Positions 52,710 to 64,000 of a DNA stretch of 64,000 nucleotides are shown in pieces (the stretch's first letter is position 1; the number at the start of each line of letters is the position of its first letter). This DNA comes from Sulfitobacter sp. LCG007 (GTDB lineage: Bacteria; Pseudomonadota; Alphaproteobacteria; Rhodobacterales; Rhodobacteraceae). A model generated the notes under the pieces. It was given only the letters and a program-made list of their open reading frames with translations. It ran no database searches and was not told the origin of the DNA. The position numbers and the translations under genes were made by a program. The DNA is taken from assembly GCF_040801785.1 (NCBI RefSeq), contig NZ_CP161805.1, forward strand, positions 868,001 through 932,000, read 5' to 3'.

Positions 52710-53636
52710 ATGAGCATCAGACTGACGACATCCGCCATTGCACTGGCCATGAGCGCGACAATCGCCACGGCGCAATGTGAGAGCGTGACATTCTCCGACG
52801 TCGGCTGGACCGACATCACGGCGACGACGGCGGCGACGACCGTCGTGCTGAACGCGCTCGGCTACGAGACCGACATCAAGATCCTGTCGGTGCCTGTCAC
52901 CTACACCTCGCTTGCCAATGGCGACGTCGATGTTTTCCTCGGCAACTGGATGCCGACGATGGAAGCCGACATCGCGCCCTACCGTGACGCGGGCACCGTC
53001 GATACCGTGCGCACCAACCTCGAAGGCGCGAAGTACACGCTGGCGGTCAACAAGGCTGCGGCGGATCTCGGGATCGCAACCTTCGCGGATATCGTGGCGC
53101 ACAAGGACGAACTCGACGGCAAGATCTACGGCATCGAGCCGGGCAATGACGGCAACCGCCTGATCCAGTCGATGATCGACGAAGATGCCTTCGGCCTCAA
53201 GGAGTTCGAGGTGGTCGAAAGCTCGGAGCAGGGGATGCTGGCGCAGGTGTCGCGCGCCGATCGCAGGGGTGAACCGGTGGTCTTTCTCGGGTGGGAGCCG
53301 CATCCGATGAACGCCAATTTCGATCTGACCTACCTCGAGGGCGGCGACGACTGGTTCGGCCCGAACCTTGGCGGGGCCAGCGTGCTGACCAACACGCGGG
53401 CGGGCTATGTCGATGAATGCGAGAACGTGGGCAAGCTGCTCGAAAACCTCGAGTTCACGCTGGCCATGGAAAACGAGATCATGGGCGCGATCCTCGATGA
53501 CGGCCAGGATCCGCCGGAAGCGGCGAAAGCCTGGCTGGCACAGAATCCCGGCGTGCTCGATACGTGGCTCGAAGGTGTGACCACGAAGGACGGCGGCGAC
53601 GCCAAGGCCGCCGTCACCGACGCCATCGAAGGCTGA
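52710..53636 (+). CDS. choX: Choline/betaine ABC transporter substrate-binding protein
   Basis: The 308-residue protein has a Sec signal (RLTTSAIALAMSATIATAQ) and an OpuAC-type fold: VGWTDITATTAATTVVLNAL, the DVFLGNWMPTMEADI ligand loop and VVFLGWEPHPMN. Trp and Asp in these loops are typical for quaternary-amine cation-pi boxes, as in ChoX. The permease and ATPase genes follow. The choline preference is inferred from resemblance to ChoX; glycine betaine is possible. Confidence 0.88.
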   Translation: MSIRLTTSAIALAMSATIATAQCESVTFSDVGWTDITATTAATTVVLNALGYETDIKILSVPVTYTSLANGDVDVFLGNWMPTMEADIAPYRDAGTVDTVRTNLEGAKYTLAVNKAAADLGIATFADIVAHKDELDGKIYGIEPGNDGNRLIQSMIDEDAFGLKEFEVVESSEQGMLAQVSRADRRGEPVVFLGWEPHPMNANFDLTYLEGGDDWFGPNLGGASVLTNTRAGYVDECENVGKLLENLEFTLAMENEIMGAILDDGQDPPEAAKAWLAQNPGVLDTWLEGVTTKDGGDAKAAVTDAIEG

Positions 53637-53641
53637 CGCGC

Positions 53642-53679
53642 GGCCCGCGGCGTTCCCCTCGCTGAGAACGCCGCGGGCC
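53642..53679 (+). promoter_or_regulatory. 14-bp perfect stem hairpin between choX and choW
   Basis: GGCCCGCGGCGTTC (53642-53655) pairs perfectly with GAACGCCGCGGGCC (53666-53679) around a 10-nt loop, just 5 nt after the choX stop. No T-run follows. Such stem-loops after binding-protein genes usually protect the upstream mRNA from 3' decay, raising SBP over permease levels. Confidence 0.8.
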
Positions 53680-53782
53680 CGATCCGGTCGAACGGAAATC
53701 CGGCAGGCTTCCCGCGTTGCCGGGAAACGATGATTGTCGCGCATCCCGCGCGGGATGACAGGCGAAGGGGCCGACGCAGTCC

Positions 53783-54612
53783 ATGAACTGGCTTACCGAC
53801 AGCAAGATACCGGTCGACGACGCCGCCGAGGCGGTATTCGACTGGCTCCAGATCAACGGCGCATGGTTCTTCGATGCGCTCTCGATCGCCATGGAGCACC
53901 TGATCGACGGGATCCTGTGGATCCTGCAGTCGCCGCCGCCGCTGCTGATCGTCATGGTCTTCGCGGCCCTGACGTGGCTGATCCAGCGCGACTGGAAGGT
54001 CGTCGCCTTCGTGGTGCTGGGCTTTCTCTTCATCCTCAATCAGGGCTACTGGGAGGAGACCACCGAAAGCCTCACGCTGGTGCTGTCGGCCTGCGTGGTC
54101 TGCATGGGCGTCGGCGTGCCCATCGGCATCGCGGCGGCGCATCGGCCGAAGCTCTATGCGTGGATGCGCCCCGTGCTCGACCTGATGCAGACCCTGCCGA
54201 CATTCGTCTACCTGATCCCGGCCATCGTCTTCTTCGGCATCGGCCTCGTCCCCGGCCTGATCGCCACGGTGATCTTCGTCCTGCCCGCGCCGATCCGGTT
54301 GACGCAGCTCGGGATTTCATCGACCCCCACGGCGCTGCTCGAGGCGGCGGAGGCCTTCGGGGCGACCCCGAGTCAGACGCTGTGGAAGATCGAGCTGCCC
54401 TATGCGCTGCCCCAGATCATGGCGGGGCTGAACCAGACAATCATGCTGTCGCTCTCGATGGTGGTGATCGCCGCGCTCGTCGGCGCGGACGGTCTTGGGG
54501 TTCCGGTGGTGCGCGCGCTCAACCAGGTCAACACGGGTCTCGGATTCGAGAGCGGGCTGATCATCGTCGTCGTGGCCATCATGCTCGACCGGATGCTGCG
54601 GGTGGGCAACAA

Positions 54613-54616
<4 letters not shown>
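53783..54616 (+). CDS. choW: Choline/betaine ABC transporter permease
   Basis: The 277-residue product has about six membrane helices and a ProW/OpuAB-type permease loop (EAAEAFGATPSQTLWKIELP) that contacts the ATPase. The N-terminus (WLTDSKIPVDDAAEAVFDWL) is typical of ProW-like proteins. Its stop overlaps the ATPase gene start (ATGA). Confidence 0.92.
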
Positions 54617-55638
<1,022 letters not shown>

Positions 55639-55954
55639 GGGGAAGCGCGCTGGCGCGCGCTGCCTCCGGCGGGGATATTTGGGCAGCAAAGGAAGCAGGC
55701 GCCCGCCTGCGTGGGACTTCCGGGGGCACAGGTCGCGTCGGCACTTGCGCCGGGGTTCCGCACCACCTTTCGGCAGCGTTAATTCAATCCCCAACTTATT
55801 GGAGTAATCCACAGAATAAGACTTGCAAGTGAGTCCGGCAGGTCGCACCATATCTGGTATAGACACGGGGGATCGCCCCGGTCTTTAGAACAGGCACCTA
55901 GCATTGGGGCCGTTTCGGTACCTCAGCGCTAGAGCGACAACGAGAGGTGGCGTC
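55639..55954. other. 316-bp noncoding region with two palindromic elements
   Basis: After choV comes the stretch CCTCCGGCGGGGATATTT followed by GGGCAGCAAAGGAAG (55663-55695). It resembles an intergenic element I recall as common in Rhodobacterales genomes. GCAGGCG-CC-CGCCTGC (55695-55710) is a perfect palindrome partly within it. The remainder is AT-richer, has a one-mismatch DnaA-like word (TAATCCACA, about 55805) and TATCTGGTATAGA near 55850, and is presumably the promoter of the YbjN gene. No gene was seen. Confidence 0.55.
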
Positions 55955-56455
55955 ATGGCCCTTTCCGAGCAGTATCTGGAAGAAGACATTCATCCCATCG
56001 ACATCGTCGAGAACCTGGCCGCCCATCACGAGTGGGATTTCGACCGGATCTCGGACGAGCAGATCGCCATGGCCGTCGAGGGCCAGTGGCGCACCTATTC
56101 TCTCACCCTTGCCTGGTCCGCCTATGATGAAACCCTGCGGATGGTGTGCACCTTCGACATGGAGCCCCCCGAGGAGAAGACGGGGGAACTCTATCACCTG
56201 CTCAACCTGATCAACGACCAGTGCTGGGCCGGGGCCTTCACGTTCTGGCCGGATCAGAAGCTCATGGTCTATCGCTACGGGCTTGTCCTCGCCGGCGGCC
56301 ACATCGCCTCGGCCGAGCAGATCGATACCATGATCGGCGCGGCGGTGATGAGCGCGGAGCGCTACTACCCCGCGCTGCAGCTGCTTGCCTGGGCGGACCG
56401 GACTCCGCAGCAGGCGCTTCAGGTCGCCATTGCCGAAGCCTACGGGCGCGCCTAA
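55955..56455 (+). CDS. YbjN-domain protein
   Basis: The 166-residue product has the YbjN pattern: HPIDIVENLAAHHEWDFDRI, YSLTLAWSAYDETLRMVCTF, LYHLLNLINDQCWAGAFTFW and MVYRYGLVL. YbjN proteins are tandem-fold cytosolic regulators related to type III secretion chaperones. Their role in alphaproteobacteria is unclear. ATG 55955 has GAGAGG upstream. It precedes proC by 43 nt and is probably co-transcribed. Confidence 0.88.
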   Translation: MALSEQYLEEDIHPIDIVENLAAHHEWDFDRISDEQIAMAVEGQWRTYSLTLAWSAYDETLRMVCTFDMEPPEEKTGELYHLLNLINDQCWAGAFTFWPDQKLMVYRYGLVLAGGHIASAEQIDTMIGAAVMSAERYYPALQLLAWADRTPQQALQVAIAEAYGRA

Positions 56456-56498
56456 GACTGACCCCCGAACAGGAAAGCGGTCCGGGGGGAATTTCGTC

Positions 56499-57314
56499 AT
56501 GAAGCAGGGTCGCATCGCCGAGCAGGGACTTGTCCTGCTCGGTTGCGGAAAGATGGGATCGGCCATGCTGGCGGGCTGGCTTGGCAAGGGCTTGCCGCCC
56601 TCGGCGATCTGGGTCGTCGATCCCGCTCCTTCGGACTGGCTCAGGGGGACGGGCGTGAACCTCAATGTCGCGCTGCCTGCCGCTCCGGCGGTGGTCATCG
56701 TGGCGGTGAAGCCGCAGATGATGGCCGAGGCCCTGCCGTCCCTTGGCGCGATGGGCGGGGGAGGCACCGTCTTCGTGAGCATCGCGGCCGGCACCACGAT
56801 CGCTTATTTCGAGCGCATCCTCGGGCCCGGAACCGCGGTGGTCCGCGCGATGCCGAACACGCCTGCCGCGATATCCATGGGCATCACCGCGATCGTCGGC
56901 AACGAGCGGGCCGGGACCGAGGCGCTGGACGAGGCCGAGGCGCTGCTCTCGGCGGTGGGGCAGGTGGTGCGCCTTTCCGAGGAAGCGCAGATCGATGCCG
57001 TGACGGGCGTGAGCGGGTCTGGCCCGGCCTACGTGTTCCACATGATCGAGACGATGGCCGCCGCCGGGGAGGCGGAGGGGCTGGCGCCCGAGCTCGCCCT
57101 GAAGCTTGCGAAAGCGACCGTGGCGGGGGCGGGGGCGCTTGCGATGGCGGCGGATGAAGATCCCGCGCAGCTCAGGCGCAACGTCACATCGCCGAACGGC
57201 ACGACACAGGCGGCGCTCGAGGTGCTGATGGATGACCGGGCCGGCTTTCCGGCGTTGCTGCGGCGCGCGGTGAAGGCAGCCGCGGACAGATCGCGGGAGC
57301 TTGCCAATGGCTGA
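56499..57314 (+). CDS. proC: Pyrroline-5-carboxylate reductase
   Basis: ProC makes the last step of proline synthesis with NAD(P)H. The 271-residue protein has the dinucleotide loop LLGCGKMGSAMLAGWL, AVKPQMM, RAMPNTPAAISMGITAIVGN and the C-terminal dimer motif GVSGSGPAYVFHMIETMAAA. ATG 56499 gives MKQGRIAEQGLVLLG. The 3' end overlaps the next gene by 8 nt. Confidence 0.95.
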   Translation: MKQGRIAEQGLVLLGCGKMGSAMLAGWLGKGLPPSAIWVVDPAPSDWLRGTGVNLNVALPAAPAVVIVAVKPQMMAEALPSLGAMGGGGTVFVSIAAGTTIAYFERILGPGTAVVRAMPNTPAAISMGITAIVGNERAGTEALDEAEALLSAVGQVVRLSEEAQIDAVTGVSGSGPAYVFHMIETMAAAGEAEGLAPELALKLAKATVAGAGALAMAADEDPAQLRRNVTSPNGTTQAALEVLMDDRAGFPALLRRAVKAAADRSRELANG

Positions 57315-57645
57315 GATCGGGTTCGAGGATTTCCTGAAGGTCGATATCCGCGTCGGGACGGTCACACGGGCCGAACCCTTTCCCGAGGCCCGAAAGCCCG
57401 CCATCAAGCTCTGGGTCGATTACGGACCCGGGATCGGCGAAAAGAAGTCTTCCGCCCAGGTCACGGTGCATTACACTCCCGAGGAACTGGTGGGGCGCAA
57501 GGTCCTTGGCGTCGTCAACTTCCCGCCGCGCCAGATCGGGCCCTTCATGTCCGAGGCGCTTGTGCTCGGCGTGCCGGATGCGGACGGGGAAGTGGTGCTT
57601 CTTCGGCCGGACAAGGACGTACCTGACGGAGGACGGATGTTCTGA
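57307..57645 (+). CDS. CsaA-like tRNA-binding (OB-fold) protein
   Basis: The 112-residue product has the EMAP-II/CsaA OB-fold: FLKVDIRVGTVTRAEPFPEA, KLWVDYGPGIGEKKSSAQVT, GVVNFPPRQIGPFMSEALVL and GEVVLLRP. CsaA proteins bind tRNA or act as export-linked chaperones. ATG 57307 is favoured over TTG 57301. It is embedded between proC and a dehydrogenase gene with TGATG overlap downstream. Confidence 0.9.
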   Translation: MAEIGFEDFLKVDIRVGTVTRAEPFPEARKPAIKLWVDYGPGIGEKKSSAQVTVHYTPEELVGRKVLGVVNFPPRQIGPFMSEALVLGVPDADGEVVLLRPDKDVPDGGRMF

Positions 57646-58595
57646 TGCGGATCTGGATGACACGTCCGCTGCCCGAAGCGGTCCGGCGCGAGGCGGCGAA
57701 GCATTTCGATGTGGAGGTGCGCGAGAAAACCGCGCCGCTCGACGGCGATGAGTTGCGGCGCGCCCTGCGCGACTTCGACGGGGCGATCCCGACCCTGGGC
57801 GATCTCTTCACGCCCGAGGTCCTTGCGGATGTGGCGGAACCGCGCTGCCGGATCCTTGCCAATTTCGGCGTGGGGTTCAATCACATCGACGTCGAAGCGG
57901 CGAAGGCCGCGGGCATCGTCGTGACCAACACGCCCGGCGCGGTGACGGATGCCACCGCCGATACCGCGATGACGCTGATCCTGATGAGCTGCCGCCGCGC
58001 GGGCGAGGGCGAGCGTCTGGTGCGGGCCGGCAAGTGGGAGGGCTGGCACCCGACGCAGCTGCTTGGCATGCATCTGGGCGGACGGACGGTCGGGATCGTC
58101 GGCATGGGGCGCATCGGTCAGGCCATCGCCCGGCGCTGCCACTACGGGTTCGGGATGCAGGTCGCCTATCACTCGCGCTCGGCCAAGACGCTCGATTTTC
58201 CGGCGGAGCGGAAGGACAGCCTGGCCGCGCTGGCACGCGCCGTCGACGTTCTCGTGCTGGCGGTGCCGGGGGGCGCCGAGACCCATCACCTGATCGACGC
58301 GGGGGTGCTGGCCGAGATGGCGCCGCATGCGCATCTGATCAATATCTCGCGTGGCAATGTCGTCGACGAGGCGGCATTGATCGCGGCGCTCGAGCAGGGC
58401 CGGATCGGCGGCGCCGGGCTGGACGTCTACGAATTCGAGCCGAAGGTGCCCGACGCGCTGAAGGCGCTCGAGAACGTAGTCCTGTTGCCACACATCGGGA
58501 CCGCCGCCCTGGAGGTGCGCACCGACATGGGGCTCATGAGCGTCGAGAACCTTCGGGCCTTCTTCGCGGGCGAGAGTGTTCCCAACCCCGTCTAG
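57645..58595 (+). CDS. D-2-hydroxyacid dehydrogenase (glyoxylate/hydroxypyruvate reductase type)
   Basis: This NAD(P)-dependent enzyme likely interconverts glyoxylate/glycolate or hydroxypyruvate/D-glycerate. The 316-residue protein has NFGVGFNHIDVEAAKAAGI, the cofactor loop GIVGMGRIGQAIARR, catalytic Arg in NISRGNVVDEAAL, Glu in LDVYEFEPKVP and His in LLPHIGTA. Resemblance is to GyaR-type reductases. It overlaps the converging tdk gene by 4 nt. Confidence 0.92.
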   Translation: MRIWMTRPLPEAVRREAAKHFDVEVREKTAPLDGDELRRALRDFDGAIPTLGDLFTPEVLADVAEPRCRILANFGVGFNHIDVEAAKAAGIVVTNTPGAVTDATADTAMTLILMSCRRAGEGERLVRAGKWEGWHPTQLLGMHLGGRTVGIVGMGRIGQAIARRCHYGFGMQVAYHSRSAKTLDFPAERKDSLAALARAVDVLVLAVPGGAETHHLIDAGVLAEMAPHAHLINISRGNVVDEAALIAALEQGRIGGAGLDVYEFEPKVPDALKALENVVLLPHIGTAALEVRTDMGLMSVENLRAFFAGESVPNPV

Positions 58596-59182
58596 ATGGC
58601 AGACTTGTCGCCCACCGCCTCGCGCCAGTGGCGCCGGCAGAGCGACACATACGTTTCGTTGCCACCTATCTGCACCTGCGCACCGTCGCGCAGCGCGGTT
58701 CCGTCCGGGCCGAGGCGGACGACCATGGTGGCCTTCTTGCCGCAATGGCAGATGGTGCGGACCTCGCGCATTTCGTCGGCGAGGGCGAGAAGGGTGGCCG
58801 ATCCCGGAAAAAGGCGGCCGCGGAAATCGACCCGCAGTCCGTAGCACATCACCGGCAGGTTCAGGTCGTCGACGACGCGGGCCAGTTGCCAGACCTGCGG
58901 CTCTTCGAGAAACTGCGCCTCGTCGATGAATATGCAGGCGACGGGACCCCGTTCGAGCCGCGCGGCGATCTTGTCGAAAAGCTCCTCGCCCGCGTCGAAC
59001 GTGTCAGCTTCCTGCCCGATGCCGATCCGCGAGGCGATGCGTCCATGGCCCGCACGCCCGTCATGGCGGGCCGTTATCAGATAGGGCGTCATCCCGCGTT
59101 CGCGGTAGTTGTGGGCCGCCTGCAGAAGGACGGTCGATTTGCCCGCGTTCATGGTCGAATAGTGGAAGTAAAGCTTGGCCAT
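58592..59182 (-). CDS. tdk: Thymidine kinase (type II)
   Basis: This is a salvage kinase for thymidine. The 196-residue protein has a P-loop STMNAGKSTVLL (9-20), IDEAQFL (Walker B and lid), and a zinc ribbon with CHCGKKA and a later Cys in SLCRRH. GLRVDFRGRLFPGSATLLAL is the family signature. ATG 59182 starts MAKLYFHYSTMNAGKS. It stands alone upstream of a structured noncoding region. Confidence 0.96.
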   Translation of the reverse strand: MAKLYFHYSTMNAGKSTVLLQAAHNYRERGMTPYLITARHDGRAGHGRIASRIGIGQEADTFDAGEELFDKIAARLERGPVACIFIDEAQFLEEPQVWQLARVVDDLNLPVMCYGLRVDFRGRLFPGSATLLALADEMREVRTICHCGKKATMVVRLGPDGTALRDGAQVQIGGNETYVSLCRRHWREAVGDKSAI

Positions 59183-59244
59183 GCGGGCCGGGATAGGCCA
59201 GCCGGCAGGGGCGGACAAGCCCCGGATAATGGCGGTGCAAGGAC

Positions 59245-59340
59245 GGTCCGCGCGTTTCGCTGCCGGATCGCTCCGGCCCGCCGGTCCCACCCGGCGGAAA
59301 CGCGCGCGGACCCACCCACACCGGCCCCGGGAAGGCCGGT
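59245..59340. repeat. Nested inverted repeats upstream of tdk
   Basis: An imperfect 22-nt inverted repeat has arms 59245-59266 (GGTCCGCGCGTTTCG and on) and 59291-59312 (ending GCGCGCGGACC). It encloses CCGGA-TCGC-TCCGG (59263-59276). ACCGGCC-N7-GGCCGGT (59320-59340) follows. The region would fold into stacked hairpins on either strand. It holds no gene. It may be a terminator for the minus-strand lipoprotein gene or part of a small RNA. Confidence 0.5.
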
Positions 59341-59452
59341 CACTAGAAACATCGGGACGTCCCTGTCCCTTCCTAGCGTGCAACCCCCTGCCATCGGCTT
59401 AATATCTAAAATCGTGGCTAATTCGTTCTCCGCCGCAGCGCGGCGGGAATCC

Positions 59453-59749
59453 TTACATCTGCGGCACCGAATAGATCACGTAGCCGTCGCGCCGGGCGAC
59501 TTCGACGGCACCGGTGTCGATGACGAAAACCCCGAGGTTTTCCATGTCCTCCGGGCAGCCGACAAGATCGGCCGAATCGTCGAGGAACTGGTTGGTATAG
59601 TCGTCCTCGCCCAGCCGGCGACAGGTGTCGTCCACGAAGCGGTAACCGGTCCCGAAAAAGGGCAGCGGACCGGTGGCGGGCTGAGGTGCGGGTGCAGGAT
59701 CGCAGGCTGCCAGCAGGGCAACCGCGGCGATCGGGGCAGATTGGCGCAT
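59453..59749 (-). CDS. Small hypothetical lipoprotein, 98 aa
   Basis: The product has a short signal with lipobox LLAAC (C16), a Pro/Ala linker and FVDDTCRRLGEDDYTNQFLD, LVGCPEDMENLGVFVIDTGA and YVIYSVPQM. Two further Cys could form a disulfide. No family is recognised. ATG 59749 is used. It is alone on the minus strand between tdk and carB. Confidence 0.7.
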   Translation of the reverse strand: MRQSAPIAAVALLAACDPAPAPQPATGPLPFFGTGYRFVDDTCRRLGEDDYTNQFLDDSADLVGCPEDMENLGVFVIDTGAVEVARRDGYVIYSVPQM

Positions 59750-60065
59750 GTCGGATCTCCGGTTTTGGCATGAGCTGTCATGCTAGCACGGAATTGCGCC
59801 CTTGCGCCGAAAGGTCGCGCCTCAGGGGGGAAAGGCGAATGAGCGGAGTAACGGGGACCATCCTGCAAAAAGCCGCCGATTGCCCAAGTACCGCCTCAAT
59901 ACCGACAAATATGTCCGCCCATATCAGGACACAGCATCCAAGGCTCCGGCTTTAACGCTTGAACTCAAACGATACCGCCCCGGAAAGGGCGGAGCGCAAC
60001 AGCAAGTCAGATAAAGCGTTCCCTCGCACCATTGGACGCCCGGTTTCATGCCCGGGCGTCCCTTT
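59750..60065. other. 316-bp noncoding region between the lipoprotein gene and carB
   Basis: The region holds the promoter side of the lipoprotein gene, an Arg-rich open frame without support (59802-60014), and a strong hairpin at 60034-60061 whose T-run is on the plus strand. No plus-strand gene is evident. A short plus-strand transcript ending at the hairpin is possible. Confidence 0.5.

Positions 60066-60066
<1 letters not shown>
60034..60066 (+). terminator. Strong plus-strand hairpin terminator adjoining carB
   Basis: GGACGCCCGG (60034-60043) and CCGGGCGTCC (60052-60061) form a perfect 10-bp stem with an 8-nt loop, followed by CTTTTCAC on the plus strand. On the minus strand, 3' of carB, it is preceded by A's but followed by AATGG, so it would work poorly for carB. 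Confidence 0.75.
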
Positions 60067-63410
<3,344 letters not shown>

Positions 63411-63538
63411 TTTCCCGGACCCCTCGCAGCGTGCAAATTGTCTGCGTTATAGGGATGGATCGCGGGGGCGCAAGGGCCGAAGCGCAGCGCTTCGTGGTAA
63501 AGATCCGCGGTCCCGCGTCGCGGTCCGTGAAATGGCAA

Positions 63539-63564
63539 AGGCCGCCCCCTGGACGGGGCGGCCT
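63539..63564 (-). terminator. Intrinsic terminator after the VPLPA-CTERM gene
   Basis: AGGCCGCCCC (63539-63548) and GGGGCGGCCT (63555-63564) form a perfect 10-bp stem with a 6-nt loop. On the minus strand it lies 28 nt after the stop of the VPLPA-CTERM gene and is followed by TTTGCCATTTC. Confidence 0.75.
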
Positions 63565-63592
63565 GTCGGTTTCGAAGCCGTTTCCGGAAGGG

Positions 63593-64000
63593 TCAGGCGG
63601 CCTTGCGCGCCCGGGCAACGCCGAAAGCGCCGAGCCCGGAGAGCAGCAGCACAAGGCCGGCGGGCAGCGGGACCGGCGGGGGGCTGGACGGCGGCAGTTC
63701 GCCGTTGAAGCCGCGGCGGATTTCGGCGCTCGAGGTGATGCTCTTGCCGACCATCGTTCCGTAAATGCCCGAGGCGACGTTCGAGATATCCGCCAGCGGG
63801 GCGAGAATGGAAAAGCCGAAGTTGCCGTTGCTCAGGGCCAGTGTGGTCGCCTCGAAGAAATTCACGATCACATGGTCGCTGATGGCGTTGAAGTTGCCCG
63901 AAAGAGTCACGTTGGTGCCCGATGCGTTGATCAGCAGGGTCACGCCCGGGTCGATGCTGAACTGGCTCAGCGAGCCGCCATCGAAGAAGCTGGCATCGAG
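63593..64000 (-). CDS. Choice-of-anchor A family protein with VPLPA-CTERM sorting signal (5' end outside window)
   Basis: The frame is open from the window edge and stops at 63593, showing about 135 C-terminal residues. The text DHVIVNFFEATTLALSNGNF, SILAPLADISNVASGIYGTM and SAEIRRGFNGELPP matches the end of a choice-of-anchor A domain. A Pro-rich linker, the sorting motif PVPLPAGLVLLLSGLGAFGV and a basic tail ARARKAA follow. VPLPA-CTERM tails are processed at the membrane by exosortase/rhombosortase-like systems for surface display. Full length unknown. Confidence 0.9.
   Translation of the reverse strand, partial: LDASFFDGGSLSQFSIDPGVTLLINASGTNVTLSGNFNAISDHVIVNFFEATTLALSNGNFGFSILAPLADISNVASGIYGTMVGKSITSSAEIRRGFNGELPPSSPPPVPLPAGLVLLLSGLGAFGVARARKAA

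Noticed and set aside
59802-60014. 70-codon plus-strand frame before carB
   Set aside because: No ribosome binding site and basic low-complexity translation. A small RNA is a better reading of the nearby terminator.

Overview
The window is high-GC, gene-dense alphaproteobacterial DNA. Several features point to the Rhodobacterales (Rhodobacteraceae/Roseobacteraceae): a VPLPA-CTERM surface protein, a MipZ-type division regulator, an atpI-atpB-atpE-atpF'-atpF operon with two different b subunits, a perfect CtrA site, a three-copy peptide deformylase array before fmt, and the ffh...rpsP-rimM-trmD-rplS-rpmE ribosomal cluster. The genus cannot be fixed from sequence alone. No rRNA, tRNA, IS element, prophage or CRISPR array was seen. 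Most genes are packed with ATGA, GTGA, TTGA or TGATG overlaps.

Layout. (1) 1-6070: the end of a DUF309 gene, then the aerobic benzoyl-CoA epoxidation cluster boxC-boxB-(50-codon Cys-rich gene)-boxA-boxR, closed by a bidirectional terminator. The benzoate-CoA ligase and boxD aldehyde dehydrogenase are not in the window. (2) 6098-10191: an orphan Tat-exported family 5 solute-binding protein, a MarR regulator, a DMT exporter and mipZ. (3) 10276-20431 (minus strand): ffh, three GNAT acetyltransferases, chorismate mutase, rpsP, a 47-codon membrane protein, rimM, trmD, rplS, rpmE and two TPR-sulfotransferases. (4) 20681-26200: a small-regulator and transporter district. It holds a divergent pair of unknown genes around a palindrome array, azoR/LysR/DMT exporter, two tandem 22-24-codon hydrophobic peptides, an ArsR gene whose 3' end lies antisense to one of them, a DUF1127-like protein and a GcvA-type LysR regulator. 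(5) 26407-29100: the Fo genes of ATP synthase, with a strong terminator. (6) 29163-37200: lipoprotein, smc, cobD-cobC, a receiver-only response regulator behind a CtrA site, a glutathionyl-hydroquinone reductase and a conserved unknown. (7) 37239-44429: a MalY/PatB-type lyase, three def-type genes (the third with destroyed active-site residues), fmt and a fused indolepyruvate:ferredoxin oxidoreductase.

(8) 44586-52418 (minus strand): a complete urease cluster ureD-A-orf57-B-[cyclase-lprI-CMD-unknown-membrane protein]-C-E-F-G. Five non-urease genes separate the beta and alpha subunits, and a His-rich mini membrane protein lies between ureA and ureB. (9) 52710-55638: a choline/betaine ABC transporter whose binding-protein gene is followed by a 14-bp stable hairpin. 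(10) 55955-64000: a YbjN-domain protein, proC, a CsaA-like protein, a D-2-hydroxyacid dehydrogenase, tdk, a lipoprotein, carB and the 3' end of a choice-of-anchor A/VPLPA-CTERM protein.

The observations most worth follow-up are: the CxxCxxCxxxC mini-protein coupled to boxA; the inactive-looking third deformylase; the tandem micro-peptides with their antisense arsR tail and 30-bp perfect palindrome; the split urease operon with orf57; the palindrome array between two unknown genes; the CtrA-controlled degenerate receiver; and a dispersed family of GGTGSGSY/RSCSCACC inverted repeats at five loci, three of them inside operons. All functional statements come from reading the sequence and from family knowledge. 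No database search was run.
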